Assembly: GCA_964586425.1 (NCBI GenBank)
Contig: CAZPHI010000042.1
Location: 1 to 16,775 of the forward strand
Length of the DNA stretch: 16,775 nt
Direction of reading: 5' to 3'
DNA from: CAZPHI01 sp964586425
GTDB taxonomy: Bacteria > Bacillota > Clostridia > Lachnospirales > Lachnospiraceae
Shown here: one piece after another, positions 1 through 6,379 of the stretch
Numbering within the stretch: the first letter of the stretch is position 1
Layout: each line of letters begins with the position of its first letter
The notes under the pieces: generated by a model
Database searches by the model: none
What the model was told of the DNA's origin: nothing
What the model saw: the letters and a program-made list of their open reading frames with translations, nothing else
Position numbers and translations under genes: made by a program

Positions 1-41
1 GTGGAAATATTGTAACTGGGGCTAGCCGTCGCGCTAGCGAC

Positions 42-72
42 TTGGTACAATAAGCTCTGCTTATTATATAAT
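42..72 (+). promoter_or_regulatory. Possible glnA promoter with overlapping dyad
   Basis: A perfect -10 hexamer TATAAT lies at 67-72. The best upstream partner is TTGGTA at 42-47, with a long 19-base spacer, so the -35 is weak. A perfect 7-base inverted repeat, AATAAGC (49-55) and GCTTATT (59-65), fills the spacer and ends just before the -10, where a repressor or activator could bind. The 5' leader would be about 65 bases. The glnA ribosome site is GAGG just before 147. Confidence 0.35.
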
Positions 73-146
73 GTCTGTGACTTCGTGTTGCAAGAAACAG
101 ATTGTATAACAGTTGATTAATAGAGCAGCACAGAAATGAGGAAAAT

Positions 147-1481
147 ATGCATAACTATTCAAAGGAAGATATATTTAGAATGGTAGAAGAAGAGGATGTA
201 GAATTCATTCGACTTCAGTTTACTGATATATTTGGAATCTTGAAAAATGTTGCAATAACATCAAGTCAGTTAGAAAAGGCACTTTCTAATAAGTGTATGT
301 TTGATGGTTCATCTGTGGAAGGATTTGTAAGAATTGAAGAATCAGATATGTATCTATACCCTGATTACAATACATTTGAGATATTCCCATGGAGACCGCA
401 GCAGTGTAAGGTAGCAAGATTGATTTGCGATATATATACACCTGATGGAAAACCATTCGCAGGTGATCCAAGGAATGTTTTGAAGAATGTTGTTAAAGAA
501 GCATCAGATATGGGTTACATATTCAATGTTGGACCAGAATGTGAGTTTTTCCTGTTCCATACTGATGATAACGGATATCCTACAACAGTAACACATGAAA
601 AAGCAGGATACTTTGATCTTGGACCTTCTGATCTTGGAGAGAATGTAAGAAGAGATATGGTACTTGCTCTTGAAGATATGGATTTTGAGATAGAGGCATC
701 ACATCATGAAGTTGCACCAGCACAGCATGAGATAGATTTTAAATATGATGAAGCATTGACAACAGCAGATAAGATTATGACATTCAAATTAGCAGTTAAG
801 ACTATTGCTAGAAGACATGGATTGCATGCAACATTTATGCCAAAACCAAAGTTTGGTGAGAATGGTTCTGGAATGCATATTAATATGTCTCTTGCCACAA
901 AGGATGGTAAGAATATATTCGACGATCCTAATGGAGAATTGGGATTGAGTGAAGACGCATATCACTTCATAGCCGGAATTATGGAACACATGAAAGGAAT
1001 GTCAGCAATAATTAATCCAACAGTTAATTCATATAAGAGACTTATACCAGGATATGAAGCACCAGTATATGTTGCATGGTCTGCTACAAACAGAAGTCCA
1101 TTAATTCGTATACCAGCCTCAAGAGGAAGCGGTACAAGAATTGAGCTTAGAAGTCCAGATCCTTCGGCTAATCCATATCTTGCTATTGCAGTTTGCTTGG
1201 CAGCAGGACTTGATGGTATCAAGAGAAAGCTTACTCCACCAGAAAGTGTCCCTGGTAATATCTTTGAGATGACTGACGAACAGAGAAAGGCAGCAGGAAT
1301 AACATGCCTTCAGAACAATCTGTATGAAGCTGTTAAGGATCTAGAAGAGGACGAATTCGTTAGAGGAGTGCTTGGAGAGCATATAAGCAGCAAATATATA
1401 GAAGCAAAGTACAAGGAATGGGATGAATACCGCACACAGGTTTCCGCATGGGAGATTGAACAGTATCTATCTAAATACTAG
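147..1481 (+). CDS. glnA: Glutamine synthetase, type I (short form)
   Basis: This 444-residue enzyme makes glutamine from glutamate, ammonia and ATP in the cytoplasm and is the main entry point of ammonium nitrogen. The N-terminal beta-grasp domain includes the FDGSSVEGF segment at about 52-60. The catalytic domain shows GPECEFF (metal-binding glutamate), HHEVAPAQHEID, the GENGSGMHIN signature with its metal-ligand histidine, and NRSPLIRIP and RIELRSPDPSANPY near the active-site mouth. The length matches the GSI-alpha enzymes of Bacillus and Clostridia. It lacks the longer C-terminal adenylylation region of enterobacterial GlnA, so control is more likely by feedback or regulator proteins. A GAGG ribosome site precedes the ATG. 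It is first in a close-set run with an ANTAR regulator, dapF and dapL. Confidence 0.98.
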   Translation: MHNYSKEDIFRMVEEEDVEFIRLQFTDIFGILKNVAITSSQLEKALSNKCMFDGSSVEGFVRIEESDMYLYPDYNTFEIFPWRPQQCKVARLICDIYTPDGKPFAGDPRNVLKNVVKEASDMGYIFNVGPECEFFLFHTDDNGYPTTVTHEKAGYFDLGPSDLGENVRRDMVLALEDMDFEIEASHHEVAPAQHEIDFKYDEALTTADKIMTFKLAVKTIARRHGLHATFMPKPKFGENGSGMHINMSLATKDGKNIFDDPNGELGLSEDAYHFIAGIMEHMKGMSAIINPTVNSYKRLIPGYEAPVYVAWSATNRSPLIRIPASRGSGTRIELRSPDPSANPYLAIAVCLAAGLDGIKRKLTPPESVPGNIFEMTDEQRKAAGITCLQNNLYEAVKDLEEDEFVRGVLGEHISSKYIEAKYKEWDEYRTQVSAWEIEQYLSKY

Positions 1482-1522
1482 AAGGATATTTCAAAAACTT
1501 ATGAAGAAAGGTCATGTGCAGT

Positions 1523-2071
1523 ATGTCGACGATTATAGTAGCATTTCCGAAAATCGAGGATGCAAAAGCCATTAAGAATCTATTGGTTCGTAATGGCTAT
1601 GACGTGGCAGCGCCTTGCACATCAGGGGCTCAGGCAATTAATCTTGCGGACAGCCTATCTGATGGAATAATTGTAAGTGGTTACAAACTTGGAGATATGC
1701 TTTATTCTGATTTGTTTGATTATAAGCCGAAAAGTTTTGAATTACTGCTTGTAGCTTCTAAAAATCTTTGGGCGGATTGTACTAATAATGACATTGTGTG
1801 TGTTGCAATGCCGTTGAAAGTGAATGATTTGCTCAACACACTTCAGATGATGCTACAGGCTCAAATTAGGAGACGAAAGAGAGCCAGATCACAGCCTCGC
1901 CAGAGAAGCAAAGAGGAATTAGAATTAATTAATAGGGCTAAGCAGATGCTGATGGAATATAACAATATGACAGAAGATGAAGCCCATCGTTACATACAGA
2001 AGTGCAGTATGGATAGTGGTAACAGCTTTGTTGAATCAGCCAGCATGATTATAAGTATGCATGAGATATAA
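1523..2071 (+). CDS. ANTAR-domain regulator with degenerate receiver
   Basis: From the chosen start this is 182 residues. Residues 1-115 have a CheY-like receiver fold, and a basic linker RRRKRARSQPRQR (about 116-128) joins it to a C-terminal ANTAR domain (129-182, INRAKQMLMEYNNMTEDEAHRYI). ANTAR proteins bind paired RNA hairpins and prevent transcription termination. The receiver lacks the key residues: the phospho-acceptor position in DGIIVSGYKL (about residue 52) is serine, and the usual acidic pair near the N-terminus is missing. Ordinary phosphorelay control is therefore unlikely. An ATG at 1514 is also in frame, but GAAAGG ends only two bases before it. The ATG at 1523 sits 11 bases after GAAAGG and gives an N-terminus typical of the family. 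The gene starts 41 bases after glnA, so it is probably co-transcribed and may control nitrogen genes. Confidence 0.9.
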   Translation: MSTIIVAFPKIEDAKAIKNLLVRNGYDVAAPCTSGAQAINLADSLSDGIIVSGYKLGDMLYSDLFDYKPKSFELLLVASKNLWADCTNNDIVCVAMPLKVNDLLNTLQMMLQAQIRRRKRARSQPRQRSKEELELINRAKQMLMEYNNMTEDEAHRYIQKCSMDSGNSFVESASMIISMHEI

Positions 2072-2093
2072 AATACTCAGGTAAGGAGATAAT

Positions 2094-2942
2094 ATGAGAT
2101 TTACGAAAATGCATGGAGCGGGAAACGATTATGTATACGTTGACTGCACAAAGGAAGAATTGAAAAATCCAGATAAAATAGCAATAATGGTAAGTGACAG
2201 ACATAAAGGAATTGGCTCTGATGGAATGATATTGATAAAAAAATCAGATAAAGCAGATTTCTTTATGGAGATGTATAATGCAGATGGCTCACAAGGAAAG
2301 ATGTGTGGCAATGGCGTACGTTGCGTAGGCAAGTATGTATACGACTTTGGACTTACAGATAAAAAAACAGTTAAGATAGAGACACTTGCAGGTATTAAGA
2401 TACTTGAACTTAATGTTGTCAATAACAAAGTGGAATCTGCAAAGGTTGATATGGGCGAACCAATATTAAAGGCAAGTGATATTCCAGTTATTTCAGATGA
2501 AGAGAATGTTATTGCTAAAGATATAACAGTTGGCGGTAATACATACAAGATGACATGCGTATCAATGGGTAACCCTCATGCTATTGTATATGTTGATGAT
2601 GTTAAAAATCTTGAGATAGAGAAGATAGGACCATTATTTGAGAATAATGTTGTATTTCCAGATAGAGTTAATACTGAATTTATTCAAGTAGTTGATAGTA
2701 AGAATCTTATGATGAGAGTATGGGAAAGAGGCTCAGGTGAGACTCTTGCATGTGGAACAGGCGCATGCGCAAGCCTTGTAGCATCTGTTCTTAATAAAGT
2801 GTCTGAAGATTCAGCAACACTTCATCTGTTGGGTGGAGATTTGATTATCACATGGAATAAAGAAGACAACCATGTATATATGGAAGGCCCTGCAACTACA
2901 GTATATACAGGAGAAATTGATGTTTCAGAACTTGAACAGTGA
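2094..2942 (+). CDS. dapF: Diaminopimelate epimerase
   Basis: The enzyme interconverts LL- and meso-diaminopimelate, supplying peptidoglycan cross-links and the lysine precursor. It needs no cofactor and works with two cysteines. Both are present: Cys71 in MCGNGVRC and Cys220 in ACGTGACAS. Other family segments are MHGAGNDYVYVD at the N-terminus, GNPHAIVY, and RVWERGSGETLACGTGA. The 282-residue length fits the usual two-lobed family. The ribosome site AAGGAG lies seven bases before the ATG. The gene starts 22 bases after the ANTAR regulator and is followed by dapL, whose product is the substrate of DapF, so the last two genes form consecutive pathway steps. Confidence 0.97.
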   Translation: MRFTKMHGAGNDYVYVDCTKEELKNPDKIAIMVSDRHKGIGSDGMILIKKSDKADFFMEMYNADGSQGKMCGNGVRCVGKYVYDFGLTDKKTVKIETLAGIKILELNVVNNKVESAKVDMGEPILKASDIPVISDEENVIAKDITVGGNTYKMTCVSMGNPHAIVYVDDVKNLEIEKIGPLFENNVVFPDRVNTEFIQVVDSKNLMMRVWERGSGETLACGTGACASLVASVLNKVSEDSATLHLLGGDLIITWNKEDNHVYMEGPATTVYTGEIDVSELEQ

Positions 2943-3015
2943 TTTATATTAGTAGGCGCAAACAATAGTGTTTTATGACACATTGAATAATAATGTTAAG
3001 AAAGAGAGACATAAG

Positions 3016-4230
3016 ATGTTTAAAATTAATGACAATTATTTAAAATTACCAGGAAGCTATCTATTCTCGACAATTGCCAAGAAGGTTAATGCTTTCACAA
3101 CTGAAAATCCAGAGGCTTCGATTATCAGACTTGGAATTGGCGACGTAACTCTTCCATTATCAAAATCAGTAATCAGCTCATTACATGAGGCTGTTGATGA
3201 CATGGCGGACGCAAAAACATTTAAAGGATATGCCCCTGATCTTGGATATGACTTCCTCAGACAGGCAATTGTAGACTTTGATTATAAGAGACGTGGCGCA
3301 GACATTAATGCAGACGAGATATTCGTAAGCGATGGCGCAAAGAGTGATTCTGGTAACATCGGAGATATCTTCTCAATAGACAACAAAATCGCAGTTTGCG
3401 ACCCAGTGTATCCAGTATATGTTGATACTAACGCAATGGCAGGAAGAACAGGAGAATATATAGCAGACCAACAGAAATGGAGCAATGTAATCTACATGCC
3501 ATGTACAGCGCAGACTAATTTTGCACCTGAGCTTCCAACTGAGACACCAGATATCATCTACCTTTGCTTCCCTAACAATCCAACTGGTTCAACAATTACT
3601 AAGAGTGAACTTCAGCGTTGGGTTGATTATGCGAACAAAGTTGGCGCAGTTATCATCTATGATGCAGCTTATGAAGCATACATCTCAGAAGATGATGTTC
3701 CACACACAATTTATGAGTGCGAAGGCGCAAGAACATGTGCAATTGAAATTAGAAGTTTTTCTAAAAATGCTGGTTTCACCGGTGTAAGACTTGGATTTAC
3801 TGTAATTCCTAAAGATTTAAAATGCGGTGATGTAACTCTTCACAGTCTTTGGGCAAGACGTCATGGAACAAAATTCAACGGAGCTCCTTACATTATTCAG
3901 AAGGCTGGAGCTGCCATCTATACAGAGCAGGGACAAAAAGAAGTTAATGAGATGATTTCTTACTATATGAACAATGCAAAGGTTATTCGTGAAGGTTTAT
4001 CGGCAGCAGGTTATACAGTATCTGGTGGAGTTAATGCTCCATATATCTGGTTGAAGACACCTGATAATATGAGCTCATGGGATTTCTTTGATTATCTCCT
4101 TAAAGAAGCTAATGTAGTAGGAACACCAGGTTCAGGCTTTGGACCAAGTGGTGAAGGATACTTCAGACTGACAGCATTCGGTTCATATGAGAATACGCTT
4201 GCTGCAATCGAAAGAATTAAAAAACTTTAA
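3016..4230 (+). CDS. dapL: LL-diaminopimelate aminotransferase
   Basis: This PLP enzyme converts tetrahydrodipicolinate and glutamate directly to LL-diaminopimelate and 2-oxoglutarate, bypassing the succinylase or acetylase steps. It is a class I/II aminotransferase. LGIGDVTLPL near the N-terminus is typical of DapL, and FPNNPTGS is a cofactor-contact segment. SFSKNAGFTGVRLGF holds the Schiff-base lysine, Lys250 from the chosen start. The frame is open upstream to a GTG at 2968, but that start lacks a ribosome site and adds 16 unrelated residues. The ATG at 3016 follows AAAGAGAG and gives 404 residues, the usual family length. It uses glutamate as amino donor, so glnA and dapL draw on the same pool. 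No terminator is visible after it. Confidence 0.95.
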   Translation: MFKINDNYLKLPGSYLFSTIAKKVNAFTTENPEASIIRLGIGDVTLPLSKSVISSLHEAVDDMADAKTFKGYAPDLGYDFLRQAIVDFDYKRRGADINADEIFVSDGAKSDSGNIGDIFSIDNKIAVCDPVYPVYVDTNAMAGRTGEYIADQQKWSNVIYMPCTAQTNFAPELPTETPDIIYLCFPNNPTGSTITKSELQRWVDYANKVGAVIIYDAAYEAYISEDDVPHTIYECEGARTCAIEIRSFSKNAGFTGVRLGFTVIPKDLKCGDVTLHSLWARRHGTKFNGAPYIIQKAGAAIYTEQGQKEVNEMISYYMNNAKVIREGLSAAGYTVSGGVNAPYIWLKTPDNMSSWDFFDYLLKEANVVGTPGSGFGPSGEGYFRLTAFGSYENTLAAIERIKKL

Positions 4231-4231
4231 T

Positions 4232-4259
4232 TTGAAATTAGAGATATGTAGGTTATAAT
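4232..4259 (+). promoter_or_regulatory. SigA-type promoter after dapL
   Basis: TTGAAA (4232-4237) and TATAAT (4254-4259) are separated by 16 bases. The -35 begins one base after the dapL stop codon. Predicted transcription starts near 4266, inside a GAAGTTA heptamer array, and leads into the 75-residue membrane protein gene at 4346. Confidence 0.7.
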
Positions 4260-4260
4260 A

Positions 4261-4302
4261 GAAGTTAGAAGTTAGAAGTTAGAAGTTAGAAGTTAGTAGT
4301 TA
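4261..4302 (+). repeat. Heptanucleotide tandem array (GAAGTTA)
   Basis: Five perfect copies of GAAGTTA occupy 4261-4295 and a sixth, GTAGTTA, follows at 4296-4302. The array begins one base after the -10 hexamer at 4254-4259, so it covers the predicted start point and the first part of the leader. A small GGCTT/AAGCC hairpin follows at about 4311-4327, without a T-run. Confidence 0.95.
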
Positions 4303-4345
4303 AAGTGAAGGCTTGGCGGCGAAGCCAAAATAGAAGCTATTTAGA

Positions 4346-4573
4346 ATGGATATGAGTATGGAAAATCAATTATCAGATGATGACAAGATAAAAGAGATTG
4401 AGAAGGATTTAGACTCAATGGAAAAGGAAAATAGAAGAAAAGATACTTCCGTGATCTTAAAGACCGTATTGTTACTGCTTGCAGTAGGCATAATAGTGGT
4501 GCTTGTTATATTGTTTGTATTTGATAAAATTGGCTATAATATCGCATCGGATATCCTATTACAAACTAATTGA
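4346..4573 (+). CDS. Small single-span membrane protein, function unknown
   Basis: I do not recognise a family for this 75-residue protein. Residues 1-35 are strongly charged (DDDKIKEIEKDLDSMEKENRRKD), probably helical and possibly coiled-coil. One hydrophobic segment runs from about 37 to 59, and a short polar tail ends the protein. Positive charges just before the membrane segment suggest a cytoplasmic N-terminus. Three in-frame ATG codons lie close together (4346, 4352, 4358), and no clear Shine-Dalgarno sequence picks one out, so the start is uncertain within 12 bases. Its own promoter at 4232-4259 and the open, well-composed frame support a real gene. It converges with the minus-strand gene that ends at 5059. 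Confidence 0.65.
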   Translation: MDMSMENQLSDDDKIKEIEKDLDSMEKENRRKDTSVILKTVLLLLAVGIIVVLVILFVFDKIGYNIASDILLQTN

Positions 4574-4656
4574 TAGGTAATTGAAGGTGACAGGGTGGTA
4601 GGCGAAAGTGCAAAGAAGCTAATTAATCAGCGATTGAAGTTGTCCGGGTGACTGAA

Positions 4657-4907
4657 AAGGCAAGGGAGAGAAAAAAGCAAGCCCCTTGCCTTAAATCGAT
4701 GTGATGCCAGCAGATATAGGTAGGAAAAAAGGCAAGGGAGAGAAAAAACATCATCCCTTGCCTTAAATTGATATGATGCCAGCAAATATAGGTAGGAAAA
4801 AAGGTAAGGAAGAGAAAAAAACAAGCCCCTTGCCTTAAATCGATGTGATGCCAGCAGATATAGGTAGGAAAAAAGGCAAGGGAGAGAAAAAACATCATCC
4901 CTTGCCT
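4657..4907 (-). repeat. Four 72-base tandem repeats, each an inverted repeat
   Basis: Units begin at 4657, 4729, 4801 and 4873, exactly 72 bases apart. Each carries AAGGCAAGGG and its complement CCCTTGCCTT around a 16-base A-rich loop. Unit 3 has AAGGTAAGGA, and the last unit lacks the final T. Loops of units 1 and 3 end in CAAGC, while those of units 2 and 4 end in CATCAT. The spacers after units 1 and 3 are identical and differ from the one after unit 2. This points to duplication of a two-unit, 144-base block. Confidence 0.95.
4719..4907 (-). terminator. Array of rho-independent terminators on the minus strand
   Basis: Read on the minus strand, units 2-4 of the 72-base repeat each give a 9-10 base-pair GC-containing stem followed directly by a run of six T. 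Unit 1 (4657-4692) has the same stem but only four T. On the plus strand the stems are followed by AAAT, so they should not terminate there. They would stop transcripts leaving the gene that ends at 5059. Confidence 0.6.
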
Positions 4908-4910
4908 AAA

Positions 4911-5018
4911 ACCAGCAATTCAAGCCAGCCAAACCGGTGCCAACCAGCCCAAGCAATTCAAGCCAGCCCAGCCCAACCAGCCAGCCAAGCGCAGCCCAGC
5001 CGGCGCCGGCCAGCCTTC
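4911..5018. repeat. C-rich CCAGCC low-complexity tract
   Basis: About 108 bases built from variants of CCAGCC and CCAACC with almost no T, sharply different from the AT-rich surroundings. A 17-base string AGCAATTCAAGCCAGCC occurs twice (4914-4930 and 4952-4968), 38 bases apart. The tract ends in a CCGGCGCCGG palindrome at 5000-5009. No coding or known functional role can be read from it. Confidence 0.85.
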
Positions 5019-5019
5019 A

Positions 5020-5055
5020 TTTGTACATGTATTTGTACATGTATTTGTATCTGTA
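5020..5055. repeat. 12-base tandem repeat (TTTGTACATGTA)
   Basis: Two perfect copies lie at 5020-5031 and 5032-5043, with a third diverged copy, TTTGTATCTGTA, at 5044-5055. The array stops four bases before the stop codon of the minus-strand gene at 5059. Each perfect copy contains the palindrome TGTACA. Confidence 0.9.
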
Positions 5056-5058
5056 TCT

Positions 5059-6213
5059 TTAGAAATCAACCTGTTGTATAGTGCCGGCGCGACCATCTTC
5101 ATGGAGATAGACGCCAGTGCTGCGAACCAAAGCATCAGTCTTGTTTGATGCGTCATTCATTGAGAACTCAGTGTGGGCACTACCGAGATATATAGCACCA
5201 ACATCAGCATCTTTAAGAGAGCGCAGCGTATCATTGCCATCGGCATCCTTAGTCCAGACTTTAAGCTTGTCATAGATTTCATCATTCTCATCAATCCAGC
5301 CATTATTGTCTGAATCATAATCAGATAATTCCAAGAATCCATTGCCAGTCTTTGTACCGAACAGTTCACTACCATTGTCGATAGTGCCATTGTTATCTTT
5401 GTCCAATGCCAAGTATCCAGAATTACTCTTCAATTGAGCTATTTCTTCTTGCTTTCCGTCTGAATTCAAATCAAATAGAAACTTCTGGTCAGATATCTCT
5501 GTTGGATTACAATCAAGATTAATAACAAGCGGATCTGTTAGAATCTCCTGATACTGACAGATGTTAGAGTATTCGCCAGATTCTTTGTAATCTCTTGACA
5601 TCTCAACTGACACATTGAATTCCAGTTCGCGTCCGTCAGCTGTAACAGCCGTACCGGTTGCTGAAAAAGAGGTTGTTTCACTTTCCTCCATGAAATAATT
5701 AGTTTGTGTAACCTGCGTCCATGTTGTCGGAGTCTGTGAAGAAGTAATTGAAAGGATATTACTGTCGTTAGAAACTGAGCTAAGCCCCGAGAATTCGAGA
5801 CTATCACGAACATCTGATTTAAAACGAGCTCTCTTGAATAACTCCAAAAGACTCCAGATACTTTGCTTGAAAGCCTGAAGATTCGCCTTAAAATTATCCT
5901 CTGCATTACCGTTAGTGCTGTGCACACCAAGTGAATTAGATATGCTGTTAGCATCGGCACGCAGACTGAAAGATTCCTGGTCAGTAGTATTATCCAGACT
6001 GTGATTTTGCTTCCTCATAGTATCCGCAAGATAGTTGTAATTATCTGAATAAGAGTAGCTACTGTTAGAACTCATACTCATACTATCTGATATAGTCGCG
6101 GATTGTCGCCTCGTCCCGTCCAAAGTCCATTTGAATACCGATGAGGTCTTTTGAATATTCTTCTCATATGTTCTGTTAGAAGTCATATTCAGATTGCTTT
6201 GGGATATTACCAT
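5059..6213 (-). CDS. EF-hand-like calcium-binding protein, function unknown
   Basis: From the chosen start this is 384 residues. Residues 1-150 are rich in Ser and Asn, with no signal peptide or membrane segment. The C-terminal half has acidic loops that look like EF-hand or dockerin calcium sites: DLNSDGKQEE (about 248), DKDNNGTIDNGSE (271-283) and DSDNNGWIDEND (300-311), plus DADGND further on. The order PLVINLD, LALDKDNNGTIDNGSELFG, LKVW resembles a domain found in many large secreted calcium-binding proteins. An ATG at 6231 is in frame, but GGGTGGAG sits six bases before the ATG at 6213, which is therefore preferred. A sigma-D-like promoter lies upstream at 6268-6293, suggesting expression with motility genes. 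Whether and how the protein is exported cannot be told. Confidence 0.85.
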   Translation of the reverse strand: MVISQSNLNMTSNRTYEKNIQKTSSVFKWTLDGTRRQSATISDSMSMSSNSSYSYSDNYNYLADTMRKQNHSLDNTTDQESFSLRADANSISNSLGVHSTNGNAEDNFKANLQAFKQSIWSLLELFKRARFKSDVRDSLEFSGLSSVSNDSNILSITSSQTPTTWTQVTQTNYFMEESETTSFSATGTAVTADGRELEFNVSVEMSRDYKESGEYSNICQYQEILTDPLVINLDCNPTEISDQKFLFDLNSDGKQEEIAQLKSNSGYLALDKDNNGTIDNGSELFGTKTGNGFLELSDYDSDNNGWIDENDEIYDKLKVWTKDADGNDTLRSLKDADVGAIYLGSAHTEFSMNDASNKTDALVRSTGVYLHEDGRAGTIQQVDF

Positions 6214-6267
6214 TGTAACTCCACCCTTCATAAGTTATTTGCGATGAACACATAACCTACAGAATAT

Positions 6268-6293
6268 ATATCGGATGAAAGCACAAGATGTTA
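6268..6293 (-). promoter_or_regulatory. Sigma-D (sigma-28)-like promoter
   Basis: On the minus strand TAAC (6293-6290) is followed after 14 bases by TCCGATAT (6275-6268). The known sigma-D consensus is TAAA, about 15 bases, GCCGATAT, so 10 of 12 defined positions match. The leader to the ATG at 6213 would be about 50 bases. No good SigA-type pair was seen for this gene. Confidence 0.5.
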
Positions 6294-6320
6294 ACCTTAA
6301 AAAACATTTGCAAAATGCTT

Positions 6321-6350
6321 TTGTATAAGTTAAGATGAGTATATTATAAT
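6321..6350 (+). promoter_or_regulatory. SigA-type promoter for the GH43 gene
   Basis: TTGTAT (6321-6326) and TATAAT (6345-6350) are 18 bases apart. Transcription would start near 6357, downstream of the in-frame ATG at 6353, which supports the later start codon at 6380. The promoter diverges from the sigma-D-like one at 6268-6293. Confidence 0.6.
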
Positions 6351-6379
6351 TAATGTTTAAAACGAAAGGAAATCTGACT

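Larger units (their letters stand above)
4574..5058. other. Gene-free repeat region
   Basis: No credible gene lies in these 485 bases. From left to right it holds about 80 bases without visible features, four 72-base hairpin units (4657-4907), a C-rich CCAGCC tract (4911-5018) and a 12-base tandem repeat (5020-5055). On the minus strand this is the 3' untranslated region and terminator zone of the calcium-binding protein gene. No T-tailed hairpin was found for the plus-strand gene that ends at 4573. Confidence 0.8.

Noticed and set aside
22..41. GCTAGC palindromes and a GTCGC/GCGAC hairpin, considered as an ANTAR target or riboswitch for glnA.
   Set aside because: It lies upstream of the likely promoter, has no matching second hairpin, and its loops lack the known A1/G4 ANTAR pattern.
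3..53. Open frame running in from the left edge and ending with TAA at 51-53 (reads GNIVTGASRRASDLVQ).
   Set aside because: It could be the tail of an upstream gene, but only 16 codons are visible, it uses CGT/CGC arginine codons unlike its neighbours, and no family is recognised.
4623..4898. Minus-strand frame of 91 codons with a 24-residue periodicity (PTYICWHHIDLRQG).
   Set aside because: It exists because the 72-base repeat is a multiple of three; it has no ribosome site and coincides with the terminator-like hairpins.
4657..4907. Considered as a CRISPR array because of evenly spaced palindromic repeats.
   Set aside because: Spacers are near identical, the whole 72-base unit repeats, and no cas gene is present.
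4845..5081. Plus-strand frame with Ala/Pro/Gln-rich product ending in ICTCICTCICI.
   Set aside because: The composition comes from the CCAGCC tract and the 12-base repeat; no ribosome site or family match is seen.
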